Assembly: GCA_024639845.1 (NCBI GenBank)
Contig: JAHEGG010000001.1
Coordinates: 62,001 to 126,000 of the forward strand
Length of the DNA stretch: 64,000 nucleotides
Origin: Microbacteriaceae bacterium
Lineage (GTDB): Bacteria; Actinomycetota; Actinomycetes; Actinomycetales; Microbacteriaceae
Direction of reading: 5' to 3'
The translations under genes were made by a program, and so were the position numbers. The notes below the pieces were generated by a model, which was not told the origin of the DNA, ran no database searches, and saw only the letters and a list, made by a program, of their open reading frames with translations. This document shows, one piece after another, positions 53,534 through 62,507 of this stretch (its first letter is position 1; the number at the start of each line of letters is the position of its first letter).

Positions 53534-53616
53534 TGCGCGAGGCGGGACTTGAACCCGCACGCCCGTGAAGGCACTGGCACCTGAAGCCAGCGCGTCTGCC
53601 ATTTCGCCACTCGCGC
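53534..53616 (-). tRNA. tRNA-Leu (anticodon CAG)
   Basis: 83 nt: acceptor GCGCGAG/CTCGCGC, anticodon arm CTGGC-TTCAGGT-GCCAG with anticodon CAG, long variable arm (TGCCTTCACGGGCGT), T-arm GCGGG-TTCAAGT-CCCGC, discriminator A. Reads CUG. It lies upstream of and divergent from fhaA; a tRNA-Leu beside this operon is, as I recall, also found in mycobacteria. Confidence 0.96.
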
Positions 53617-53698
53617 GCAGCCTACAACGTAGGCAACTAGTCGAGATTAGCAGAGGTTTAGTGCCCCCGCCATCCCGCATGAAACAAGGGGCAAAGGT

Positions 53699-53704
53699 TA
53701 AACT
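53699..53704 (+). promoter_or_regulatory. -10 box of the fhaA-pknB operon
   Basis: TAAACT, giving a leader of about 19 nt that includes AAGGA just before GTG 53730. The same TAAACTGAA string occurs before pknB. Confidence 0.5.
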
Positions 53705-53729
53705 GAAGTCTCACAAAGTAAAGGAACTC

Positions 53730-54407
53730 GTGGGCATTCTCGACGGTTTTGAAAAGGGTCTTGAGCGCATCGTGACCGGTGCCTTCACCAAGACTTTCAA
53801 GAGCGAACTCCAGCCAATCGAGATCAGCGCCGCAATCAAAGGCGAAATGGATTCGAAGGCCTCGATTGTCGCTCGCGACCGAATTCTCGCGCCGAACCAA
53901 TACACCGTCTATCTTTCGTCTGCCGATTTCAAGCGGATGCAGGCCTTGGGCGAGAACCTTCTGCTCGAACTAAACGACCAGGCCACACGTCACGCGCAGC
54001 GTCAGAAATACCAGTTCGGAGCGGCCCTGCTCATCAACGTCGGTGAAGACGGTTCGCTCAATCTCGGGCAGATTCGAGTCACCTCGAACACCGCATCCGT
54101 GCAGGTGGAATGGACACCGGCGCTAGATGTGGCCGGCCAGCGCTATGTGCTAAACAAGGCCCGAACTGTGGTCGGGCGTGACACCAGCGCCGATATACAG
54201 GTGAACGACAACGGCCTGAGTCGACAGCACTTCGAAATTCTTTGGGATGGCGCTAAGGCTGGCGTTCGCGACCTAGGCTCAACCAACGGCACCAAGGTCG
54301 ACGGCAGACCGATCACCGAAATCGGCATTGGCGCAGACACCCAGATTCAGGCGGGTCACAGCGACTTCGTTTTCAAACTGATCGCAAAGACGACACCCAA
54401 TGAGTGA
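53730..54407 (+). CDS. fhaA: FhaA: DUF3662-FHA domain protein
   Basis: 225 residues from GTG 53730, where the family starts (GILDGFEKGLERIVTGAFTKTFKSELQPIEIS). N-terminal DUF3662 domain (1-115) and a C-terminal FHA domain (about 135-215) with GRDTSADIQVNDNGLSRQHFEI and GSTNGTKVDG, the phosphothreonine-binding loops. The usual long linker between them is short here. FhaA binds phosphorylated partners of PknB and regulates peptidoglycan precursor export. Longer frames reaching to 53565 would overlap tRNA-Leu. Confidence 0.95.
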   Translation: MGILDGFEKGLERIVTGAFTKTFKSELQPIEISAAIKGEMDSKASIVARDRILAPNQYTVYLSSADFKRMQALGENLLLELNDQATRHAQRQKYQFGAALLINVGEDGSLNLGQIRVTSNTASVQVEWTPALDVAGQRYVLNKARTVVGRDTSADIQVNDNGLSRQHFEILWDGAKAGVRDLGSTNGTKVDGRPITEIGIGADTQIQAGHSDFVFKLIAKTTPNE

Positions 54408-54915
54408 ACTAGCGCTGTTTTTAGTTCGCATGGGCTTCGTAGTCGTGCTTTGGATTTTCGTGTTCAGCATCATCTCGGTGATTCGAGCCGATATTTTCGG
54501 CCAAAAGGTTGTTTCGAAGGCAAGCGTTCGCAACGCGCCTCAGGTGCTCTCGTCGCCGATCATCCCGGCTGCGCCCACCGCGGCCGTGAGCGTCACGTCG
54601 GGTGCGATTGGCGTGGCAAGCGGAGCCGCATCCCGGTTGGTAATCATCGAAGGTGAAAACACCGGCAAAGAGATAGCTCTTGAAGGTCGCGAGATTCACA
54701 TCGGGCGCGCGCCGAACAGCGACCTCGTGGTGAACGACGAATACGCCTCGACACAACACGCCAAGCTCGTTTTGATGAACGAGGATTGGCTGATTCAAGA
54801 CTTGAACTCCACAAACGGCACCTTTCTTGCCGGCGCGAGAGTTGGCACTCCTGCCGTTGTCAAACTGAACACTCCGGTCAAGATCGGCAAGACCGTTTTC
54901 GAGCTGCGAGCTTAA
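54400..54915 (+). CDS. fhaB: FhaB: membrane-anchored FHA protein
   Basis: 171 residues. TM segment about 7-27 and an FHA domain about 85-170 with IGRAPNSDLVVNDEYASTQHAKL and NSTNGTFL. It overlaps fhaA by 8 bp. In actinobacteria FhaB (FipA/GarA-like neighbours aside) connects the Ser/Thr kinases to cell division and wall synthesis. Confidence 0.95.
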   Translation: MSELALFLVRMGFVVVLWIFVFSIISVIRADIFGQKVVSKASVRNAPQVLSSPIIPAAPTAAVSVTSGAIGVASGAASRLVIIEGENTGKEIALEGREIHIGRAPNSDLVVNDEYASTQHAKLVLMNEDWLIQDLNSTNGTFLAGARVGTPAVVKLNTPVKIGKTVFELRA

Positions 54916-54919
54916 AAAC

Positions 54920-56176
54920 ATGTCAGTCAAGCTGGTCACCTACGCGGTATCCGACATCGGTCGCGTGCGCTCGAGCAACCAGGATGGCGGCTACACGGGC
55001 TACCAGTTGCACTTTGTGGCCGACGGCATGGGCGGTCACGCAGGTGGTGATATCGCTTCGGCGATGGCTGCTCAGCAAATCGCCCAAACCGACAACCTAT
55101 ATGCAACACCCGAAGACGCTGGCGCGGTGCTGCTAGCCGCGATTCTCGAGGCAAATGAAAAACTTGCCGCAACCGTTCGCGAGCATCCAACTTTTGCCGG
55201 CATGGGGACCACTTTTTCTGGGCTCATGTTTACTGGCGACAAGGCCGTGGTTGCGCACATCGGCGACTCACGCATTTATCGACTTCGCGACGATGAGGTC
55301 CAGCAAGTCACCAAAGATCACACCTTCGTTCAGAAGCTGGTTGACACCGGCCGCATCACTCCCGCCGAGGCTCTGATTCACCCGCGCCGAAATGTACTGA
55401 TGCGAGTGCTCGGTGACACTCCCGAACGCCCACAGGTTGACAGTTGGGTCGAAGATGCTTTGCCAGGTGATCGCTGGATGCTCTGTTCCGACGGGCTCTG
55501 CGGCTATGTCGATGACACCGTGATTGCTCGCAACCTGCGCACTAAGGCACCAGCCGAGGATGTCGCACAAGACCTTCTAGGCGAAGCGCTCGAGGCTGGC
55601 GCGCCAGACAACGTGACCATCGTTATGGTCGACGTCTTAAACGCCGGAGCGCGACCAGACTTCGAGCCGACCCCGATCTATGTTGGTTCGGCAGCCAAGG
55701 ATGTAGTGATCGCCGAGCGCAAGGGCAAGAGCGTTCTGCAACTGTTCGACCCTCGCGCCCTCTCCAGCTTCTTCCGCGGCTCAGAAGAGACCACCGACTT
55801 CGTGCCCGAGTCTGCCGAATACCTCGAGAAGGTCATGGCCGACACCTATCGTCGCATACGGTTCAGAAAACTTCGCCAGGTGCTCACAATTTTGGCGATT
55901 TCGGCAGTTGCAATGGCCGGCCTTTGGTTTGGCTATAACTACACCCAAACCAAGTTCTATGTTGGCGAGTCAAACGGACACGTGACTATCTATAAGGGCA
56001 TCCGCGAGCGCCTAGGCCCAATCGGTTTTTCGAGTGTTTATTCAGAAACGGATGTTCTGGTTGCCGATCTGAGCGAATATCACCGAGGTTTGCTCGAGCG
56101 CACGATCTATGCAACCGACCTCGCAGATGCCTATCGAATCATCGAGACACTGACCACGGGTGACGGAAATGGTTAG
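54920..56176 (+). CDS. pstP: PP2C-type Ser/Thr phosphatase PstP
   Basis: 418 residues. Cytoplasmic PP2C domain 1-240 with metal-binding D22 (SSNQDGGY) and D35 (VADGMGGHAGGD), then HIGDSRIYRLRDDEVQQVTKDHT, LMRVLGD, and GAPDNVTIVMVDV. One TM near 320-340 and a short outer part. It removes phosphates placed by PknA and PknB. Starts 4 bp after fhaB. Confidence 0.96.
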   Translation: MSVKLVTYAVSDIGRVRSSNQDGGYTGYQLHFVADGMGGHAGGDIASAMAAQQIAQTDNLYATPEDAGAVLLAAILEANEKLAATVREHPTFAGMGTTFSGLMFTGDKAVVAHIGDSRIYRLRDDEVQQVTKDHTFVQKLVDTGRITPAEALIHPRRNVLMRVLGDTPERPQVDSWVEDALPGDRWMLCSDGLCGYVDDTVIARNLRTKAPAEDVAQDLLGEALEAGAPDNVTIVMVDVLNAGARPDFEPTPIYVGSAAKDVVIAERKGKSVLQLFDPRALSSFFRGSEETTDFVPESAEYLEKVMADTYRRIRFRKLRQVLTILAISAVAMAGLWFGYNYTQTKFYVGESNGHVTIYKGIRERLGPIGFSSVYSETDVLVADLSEYHRGLLERTIYATDLADAYRIIETLTTGDGNG

Positions 56177-57542
56177 TCCGATTCTCACCGGCACCATGCC
56201 GAAGGTGATGCGCGTTGTGCCGCGCAATCGCAACATCGAAGGCTTGCTTCTGTTTTTCGTCTTCGGTATCAACGCATTTGAGTTGGCACAGATTCAGCTC
56301 AGCACATTGCAGGTACTACGTTCAGACTTCTGGCTCTATTGGGCGCCACTGACCCTGATTGCACTCGTGGTTCACGGAATTCTTCGTCGCCGTGCATCCG
56401 AGGCCGACTCACTGATATTGCCAATCGCCGTCTTCTTGAACGGGCTCGGAATCGCCGAAATCTATCGACTCGATATCGCCAAGGCTGCCGCCGGCGCAAC
56501 CGACCTGTTTGCAGTAAAACAGGTGATCTGGACCCTGGTCGCCATGGCTGCCTGCGCCGCTGTGATTTGGTTCGTGCCAAACCAACTCTTTCTCAGGCGC
56601 TACGTCTTTGTCGCGATGGCGACCGGTATCGCGCTTCTGCTCTTGCCCATGCTTCCATTCATCGGCCTCACCATCAACGGCGCTCGGCTCTGGATCGGCA
56701 TTGGACCGTTCACTTTTCAACCTGGTGAGCTCGCAAAAATCGCCCTGATCGTGTTCTTCGCAGGTTATCTCGTGTCGCGCAAAGACTCGCTCGCGGTGGT
56801 CGGTCGAACCATCTTCGGCATCCACATTCCGCGAGCGCGCGAACTCGGCCCAATTCTTGTGATTTGGGTGGCGAGCCTGGCGGTTTTGGTGCTGCAACGT
56901 GACCTCGGAACATCCTTGCTTTATTTCGGACTCTTTTTGGTCATGATCTATGTGGCCACCGGCCGCGCCATCTATGTGGTTGTCGGGCTAGGTATGTTCA
57001 TTACCGGAGCCTTGGTTGCCGCGCAGGTGATGGATTATGTTGCCGGGCGCTTTGGTGCGTGGCTCGACGCGTTCAACCCCGAGCGTTACGACGCGGTCGG
57101 CGGAAGCTACCAGTTGGTTCAAGGTATTTTCGGTCTGGCACACGGAGGCCTTTTCGGCACCGGTCTTGGCGGTGGAGTGCCTCAGCTTGTTCCGCTGGCC
57201 GAGAGCGACTTCATCATCACCTCGCTTGGCGAGGAACTCGGCTTGGTCGGATTTTTTGTGATTCTGCTTTGCTACCTGCTGTTGATTCAGCGCGGTCTCC
57301 GCATTGCATTTAAACACCAGGATGACTTCTCACGATTGCTCGCGGTCGGTTTCTCGTTCGTCATCGCCCTGCAGTGCTTCATCGTCATTGGCGGAGTGAC
57401 CCGCGTTGTTCCGCTCACCGGACTCACCACTCCACTTTTGGCTGCCGGTGGTTCATCGCTACTCGCCAACTGGATGATCATCGGTCTCCTACTTCGCCTC
57501 AGCGACTCGGTTGCCATCAAGCGAGGGGCAGCCGATGAATAA
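56169..57542 (+). CDS. rodA: RodA/FtsW (SEDS) peptidoglycan glycosyltransferase
   Basis: 457 residues from ATG 56169, which overlaps the pstP stop by 8 bp. Ten or so TM helices; SEDS motifs ARLWIGIGPFTFQPGELAKI, LVLQRDLGTSLLYFG, YQLVQGIFGLAHGGLFGTGLGGGVPQLVPLAESDFIITSLGEELG, and LTGLTTPLLAAGGSSLLANW. It polymerises lipid II with its partner PbpA. A GTG at 56160 is a less likely start. Confidence 0.97.
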   Translation: MVSPILTGTMPKVMRVVPRNRNIEGLLLFFVFGINAFELAQIQLSTLQVLRSDFWLYWAPLTLIALVVHGILRRRASEADSLILPIAVFLNGLGIAEIYRLDIAKAAAGATDLFAVKQVIWTLVAMAACAAVIWFVPNQLFLRRYVFVAMATGIALLLLPMLPFIGLTINGARLWIGIGPFTFQPGELAKIALIVFFAGYLVSRKDSLAVVGRTIFGIHIPRARELGPILVIWVASLAVLVLQRDLGTSLLYFGLFLVMIYVATGRAIYVVVGLGMFITGALVAAQVMDYVAGRFGAWLDAFNPERYDAVGGSYQLVQGIFGLAHGGLFGTGLGGGVPQLVPLAESDFIITSLGEELGLVGFFVILLCYLLLIQRGLRIAFKHQDDFSRLLAVGFSFVIALQCFIVIGGVTRVVPLTGLTTPLLAAGGSSLLANWMIIGLLLRLSDSVAIKRGAADE

Positions 57543-58986
57543 GCAGTTGCGTCGGGTGTCGCTTGTGATCGCGGCAATGTTTTTGAGTCTCTTTGTGTCG
57601 AGCACGACCATCCAAGTGCTAAACGCGGATGCACTCACCGCTGACCAGCGCAATGTGCGAAGTGTCTACGATTCCTACGAAACCCAGCGTGGCGCGATTC
57701 TCGTTGACGGGCAGCCGATCGCCTCGAGCACGAAGACCGATGACGAGTTTCACTACCTGCGCGAGTATTCGAACATCCGCTATTCGTCGGTGACTGGCTT
57801 CTTCTCGTTCTTCAACGGCGCGACAGGCCTCGAAGCATCGGCTAACGACTATCTAACCGGCAAGAACTCTTCACAATTCTTCGAGCAGATCAATGCGCTG
57901 TTCTCCGGAAACCCGGTCATCGGCGGTTCGATCGAGCTGACCATCGACCCGAAGGTGCAAAAGGTCGCCTGGGATGCGCTCGGCAACATGAAAGGCGCAG
58001 TGGTTGCAATCGACCCGAGCACCGGAAACATCCTCGCGATGGTTTCGAAACCCGGATTCGACGCCAACCGACTAGCCAGCCACGATTCGACCGATGCCAC
58101 CAAGAATTACCAGAGTCTGCTGAGCAACAAAGGCGACCCACTGATCAACCGAGCCATTTCGGGCGACCTTTATGCGCCAGGTTCGGTGTTCAAGCTGATT
58201 GTTTCGGCGGCTGCCATCGAAAGCGGCAATTTCACCCCCGAAAGCAAAATCAACAACCCTTATAAATTCAAGTTGCCCGGCACCGACACCTATGTCTACA
58301 ACTCGGGCGAGGGTCGTTGCGGTGGTCAAACCACGGTTTCTCTTGCCGACGCCCTGCGCTACTCATGCAACGTGCCTTTCGCGCAAGTCGGAATCCAGCT
58401 CGGTCAAGACAAGATCCGCCGCCAGGCCGAACTCTTTGGTTTTGGCAAGAGCATCCGTGTGCCGTTGTTGGTCACGCCCAGCGTCTATCCCGATTCAATG
58501 GATGATGCACAAACCGGTCTTTCATCGTTCGGGCAATTCGATGTGCGAGTCACACCGATGCAAATGGCCATGGTGGCGAGCGCGATTGCCAACGGCGGAA
58601 CACTGATGAAGCCAAACCTGATTGAAAATGTTCTCTCTTCGAACCTCGCCTCGCTCTATCAACCGAAACCTGTGGAGTATTCGAAACCGGTTTCGCCGAA
58701 CACCGCAAAACTGCTCACCGAAATGATGGTCAAGGCGGTTTCTAGCGGCGTTAGCGGCAACGGGCAGGTGCCTGGGGTTCGCACCGCGGGCAAGACCGGA
58801 ACCGCGCAAAATGGTGAGAACGACCCATACACTCTCTGGTTCACCGGCTTCGCACCAGCCGAAAACGCGAAGGTTGCGGTCGCGGTTGTCATCGAGGATG
58901 GCGGCGGCATGGGGCAGAACGGAAGAGGCAACTCGCTCGCTGCTCCGGTGGCACGCAAGGTCATGATGGCGGTGCTCGGAAAATGA
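57535..58986 (+). CDS. pbpA: Class B penicillin-binding protein PbpA
   Basis: 483 residues from ATG 57535 (GAGGGGC upstream; overlaps the rodA stop). N-terminal TM about 8-28, dimer/pedestal region, then the transpeptidase domain from about residue 150: SxxK in [13 protein letters not shown], SxN in [14 protein letters not shown] in [10 protein letters not shown]. It cross-links peptidoglycan and pairs with RodA. Confidence 0.96.
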   Translation: MNKQLRRVSLVIAAMFLSLFVSSTTIQVLNADALTADQRNVRSVYDSYETQRGAILVDGQPIASSTKTDDEFHYLREYSNIRYSSVTGFFSFFNGATGLEASANDYLTGKNSSQFFEQINALFSGNPVIGGSIELTIDPKVQKVAWDALGNMKGAVVAIDPSTGNILAMVSKPGFDANRLASHDSTDATKNYQSLLSNKGDPLINRAISGDLYAPGSVFKLIVSAAAIESGNFTPESKINNPYKFKLPGTDTYVYNSGEGRCGGQTTVSLADALRYSCNVPFAQVGIQLGQDKIRRQAELFGFGKSIRVPLLVTPSVYPDSMDDAQTGLSSFGQFDVRVTPMQMAMVASAIANGGTLMKPNLIENVLSSNLASLYQPKPVEYSKPVSPNTAKLLTEMMVKAVSSGVSGNGQVPGVRTAGKTGTAQNGENDPYTLWFTGFAPAENAKVAVAVVIEDGGGMGQNGRGNSLAAPVARKVMMAVLGK

Positions 58987-60341
58987 AACCCGAAGTAGAC
59001 ATGCTGTATGGCGGCCGATACCGGCTTAAATCGCGCATCGCGATTGGAGGCATGGGTGAGGTTTGGCAAGCGCACGACGAGATCATCCTGCGCGACGTCG
59101 CGATAAAGATTTTGAAACCCGAATACATGGGTGAGCCAGGATTCCTAGAGCGCTTTCGCACCGAGGCTCGTCACGCCGCGATGGTCGATCACGAGGGAAT
59201 CGCGAACGTCTATGACTATGGTGAAGACGGCGGCTCGGCCTATTTGGTAATGGAACTCGTTCCGGGCGACTCACTGGCCAAGATTCTCGAACGCGACAAG
59301 ACCATGCCGGTCGAGAATGTGCTCGACATGGTTTCACAAACCGCCCGCGCTCTCCACGAGGCACACCTAGCGGGCTTGGTTCACCGCGACGTCAAGCCGG
59401 GCAACCTTTTGATCACCCCGGATGGCCGAGTCAAGATCACCGACTTCGGCATCGCTCGCGTGGCCGACCAGGTTTCGCTAACCGCAACCGGTCAGGTCAT
59501 GGGCACGGTTCAATATCTGTCGCCCGAGCAAGCCACCGGCAAACCGGCTACCCCGGCGACCGACATCTATTCGCTGGGCATCGTTGCCTACGAGTCACTC
59601 AAAGGATCGCGTCCGTTCACGGGCGAAACCCAGATGGCAATTGCGATGGCTCAAATCAATGATGCTCCGCCACCGTTGCCAGAAGACATCCCCGAATCGG
59701 TCGCCCTGCTGGTCATGATGTGTTTGGCCAAGAAGCCGGCCGCGCGACCAGAAAACGCTCTTGCACTGGCCGAGCAGGCAGAAGCGCTGATGGCGAACCG
59801 TCCAAAGCGCGCCACTCGCACCCGACTCATCACAACGCACAACCCGGTCGTCGACACCAAGACCACTGTGCTCGAAACGGCGAGAAACGAGGATGCTGCC
59901 GAGGCCAAGCCGGCCGCCATCTGGCCGTGGATTGCCGTGATCGGCGCACTGGTGCTTACTTCGTTGGTCGTGCTCGGGGCAATGTTCTTCGGTGGGCAAA
60001 CTAAACCAACACCGAGCCCAACACCGAGCCAGTCGCAGACTAACTCGCCGAGCCCGACGCCGACCGAATCGGCAACTCCTAGCCCGACGCCGACTGATCC
60101 GAACACCGTGGTCGTGCTCTCGAGCGACATCTTCGGATTAAACATCGACGATGCCACCAGCTACCTCGAGTCGCTCGGCTTGGTGGTGCAAAAGTTTGAG
60201 GGCCTCGAGGTTGCCAACGACGACTCCCGCCTGCTCACGGTTTATGACGCCAGCCCTCTCGGCCAGCTGACCAAGGGCTCGACCATTTCGCTGGTTTACT
60301 ACATTCCTTTTGCCAACCCAGACCCGAATCCAAATGGATGA
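58983..60341 (+). CDS. pknA: Ser/Thr protein kinase PknA
   Basis: 452 residues. Kinase domain 9-270: Gly loop [15 protein letters not shown] Lys K42 (DVAIKIL), [16 protein letters not shown], and the APE-equivalent SPEQATG. Then a TM segment (about 320-342), a Pro/Thr/Ser spacer of repeated SPTPT units, and a single outer PASTA-like unit ([21 protein letters not shown], 375-445). Starts 4 bp inside the pbpA end. It regulates cell shape and division. Confidence 0.95.
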   Translation: MKPEVDMLYGGRYRLKSRIAIGGMGEVWQAHDEIILRDVAIKILKPEYMGEPGFLERFRTEARHAAMVDHEGIANVYDYGEDGGSAYLVMELVPGDSLAKILERDKTMPVENVLDMVSQTARALHEAHLAGLVHRDVKPGNLLITPDGRVKITDFGIARVADQVSLTATGQVMGTVQYLSPEQATGKPATPATDIYSLGIVAYESLKGSRPFTGETQMAIAMAQINDAPPPLPEDIPESVALLVMMCLAKKPAARPENALALAEQAEALMANRPKRATRTRLITTHNPVVDTKTTVLETARNEDAAEAKPAAIWPWIAVIGALVLTSLVVLGAMFFGGQTKPTPSPTPSQSQTNSPSPTPTESATPSPTPTDPNTVVVLSSDIFGLNIDDATSYLESLGLVVQKFEGLEVANDDSRLLTVYDASPLGQLTKGSTISLVYYIPFANPDPNPNG

Positions 60342-60400
60342 TTTTTAGCACCGAGCCTCGACAGACCCCAACGGCTCAAAGGCTTAAAGACCCCCGAGAC

Positions 60401-60406
60401 TAAACT
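60401..60406 (+). promoter_or_regulatory. Possible internal promoter before pknB
   Basis: TAAACT in the 90-bp gap between pknA and pknB; the string TAAACTGAA is identical to that before fhaA. No clear -35. Confidence 0.4.
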
Positions 60407-60431
60407 GAAACGAACAACACCGGAGCAAAAC

Positions 60432-62507
60432 TTGACCGAAAACCAACGAATTCTCGCCGAACGCTACGTCGTCGGTAGCCTCATCGGCCGCGGGGGCATG
60501 GCCGACGTTTATGAAGGCATCGACAACCGCCTCGGTCGCAAAGTCGCAATCAAGTTGCTCAAATCTGACCTTGCCAACGACCCAAGCTTTGAGGCTCGTT
60601 TCAAGCAAGAGGCCCAAGCCTCGGCACGCATGGCTCACCCCACGATTGTTCGCGTCTATGACGCCGGTGAAGAAATCTCAATCGACTCCAACGGCAACGA
60701 GCGGCGCACCCCATACATCGTCATGGAATATGTGCGCGGCACTCTACTTCGCGACCTGATTCACCAGGGCAACATCACGATTCCCGAGGCACTGGGATAC
60801 GCCGAAGGCGTTTTGACCGCGCTCGAGTTTTCGCACCGCGCCGGAGTCGTGCATCGTGACATCAAGTCGGCCAACATCATGATTACCGACACCGACCAAG
60901 TTAAGGTGATGGATTTTGGCATTGCCCGAGCTATCAGCGATTCCTCGGTAACCCAAGCACACACCGTTGGCATTGTCGGCACCGCGCAATATTTCAGCCC
61001 TGAGCAAGCTCGCGGTGAAACCGTGGACGCTCGCACCGACCTTTATTCGACCGGCGTCCTGCTTTATGAAATGCTGGCCGGACGCCCTCCGTTCAAGGGT
61101 GACACCGCCGTATCGGTGGCATACCAGCACGTCAGCGAAGCGGTTATTCCGCCCTCCACTTTCAACCCGCTAATCAGCGCCGAGCTCGACCAGGTTGTGC
61201 TGCACGCGCTGGCGAAAGACCGCAACGATCGTTACCAGAGCGCCGAGGAGTTCCGCGAACACCTTCTGGCTGCCGACATCACCCCACCGATGGCTGGCCA
61301 AAATGTTACTTCCGCAGAGGCTGCCGTCGAAGAAGTTGCTGCCGAAGGCGACGGTGTCTGGGCTTCGGAGCCGACGACAACCGGTGAGTTGCCGGAGGCC
61401 GCCGCGACTGAAGAGCTGGCAGCCCAAGACAGCCTGGACGAGTTCGAGGCACTGCTAGCTGCCGGCGGACTCGAGGCAACCGCAACCGTAACGACCGTCG
61501 CAGAACCTACGGCGGCTGAACCGACCGACCAAGTTGAGTCGCCCGAATCCCGCTCGGAAGTTGCACCGGTCACCCCGGTAGCCCCGATCGAAGCGGTGTC
61601 CGAGGCGGCTACGCCAGCATCCCAGTCGGTTTTCAACCAGCCGATCGCCAAGACCGAGGCGATCACCACCGACACCGATCCGTTCGGCGCACTCGGCCTT
61701 AAATTCGACAAGGATGCTGGCGCAACGATCGAAACCGATACGACTTCGACCGGCTCAACCAAAACCAAGGTCAAGACACCGGCGCTGCAGAACCCTGGCG
61801 TGCTTTGGGGCGTTGGTTCGGCGGCCGTCGTGTTCATGGTTGGCGTGGTAATTTGGCTGCTCACGGTTTCGCTGCCGAACCTGAACCCGAACCCAGGCGG
61901 TATCCCGGTTGCTGACGTAACGGGAAAGGTTTATCAAGAGGCCTACGACACTTTGACTGCTCAGAAACTGCTAGTCGATCGCCAGTATGCGGCGAGCGAG
62001 ACAGTGGCGGCAGACACGGTCATTCGCACCGATCCGGTTGCTGGAACCGCTGTTCCAGAAAACACCACGATCACCGTCTGGGTCTCTCTTGGCAAAACAC
62101 AAATCGACATGCCCGACCTTCGAGGTATGAACGAGAAGATGGCCACCGACCTGTTGGCACAAACCAAACTAACTCTCGGCGAAATCGTTCAAGGTCATTC
62201 GGCTACCGTTGCGGCGGGTCAGATTATTGAAACCGATCCACCGGCCGGCACCAAGGTTGCCGAGGGAGCGGTGGTAAACATCACGATTTCTGACGGTATG
62301 GTTGTTGTTCCAGACGTCACCAACTACTCGATCAGCGAGGCGAAGGGTTATCTAACGGCCCCGGATGTTGCACTGTCGGTCGAGATTGGAACACTTGAGG
62401 CCTGCGACTCCGCACCTGCCGGAACCATCGTGGTTGGACAGTCAATCGGGGCAGGCACCGCACCGGCCGGTTCGACAATCGTGCTTTATGTAACCTGCAA
62501 GCCCTAA
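60432..62507 (+). CDS. pknB: Ser/Thr protein kinase PknB with PASTA repeats
   Basis: 691 residues, TTG start with CGGAG upstream. Kinase domain about 10-280 with K41 (KVAIKLL), VVHRDIKSANIM, MDFGIARA, SPEQARGETVDARTDLYSTGVLLYEM. A long acidic Ala/Thr/Glu-rich linker (290-455), one TM (about 460-482) and three outer PASTA units (about 490-691; VADVTGKVYQEAYDTL, MPDLRGMNEKMATDLL, VPDVTNYSISEAKGYL). PASTA units sense muropeptides or lipid II. Its TAA shares bases with the convergent next gene. Confidence 0.96.
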   Translation: MTENQRILAERYVVGSLIGRGGMADVYEGIDNRLGRKVAIKLLKSDLANDPSFEARFKQEAQASARMAHPTIVRVYDAGEEISIDSNGNERRTPYIVMEYVRGTLLRDLIHQGNITIPEALGYAEGVLTALEFSHRAGVVHRDIKSANIMITDTDQVKVMDFGIARAISDSSVTQAHTVGIVGTAQYFSPEQARGETVDARTDLYSTGVLLYEMLAGRPPFKGDTAVSVAYQHVSEAVIPPSTFNPLISAELDQVVLHALAKDRNDRYQSAEEFREHLLAADITPPMAGQNVTSAEAAVEEVAAEGDGVWASEPTTTGELPEAAATEELAAQDSLDEFEALLAAGGLEATATVTTVAEPTAAEPTDQVESPESRSEVAPVTPVAPIEAVSEAATPASQSVFNQPIAKTEAITTDTDPFGALGLKFDKDAGATIETDTTSTGSTKTKVKTPALQNPGVLWGVGSAAVVFMVGVVIWLLTVSLPNLNPNPGGIPVADVTGKVYQEAYDTLTAQKLLVDRQYAASETVAADTVIRTDPVAGTAVPENTTITVWVSLGKTQIDMPDLRGMNEKMATDLLAQTKLTLGEIVQGHSATVAAGQIIETDPPAGTKVAEGAVVNITISDGMVVVPDVTNYSISEAKGYLTAPDVALSVEIGTLEACDSAPAGTIVVGQSIGAGTAPAGSTIVLYVTCKP

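Noticed and set aside
53565-53729. Upstream extension of fhaA
   Set aside because: Runs across tRNA-Leu; the family N-terminus begins at GTG 53730, which has AAGGA upstream.
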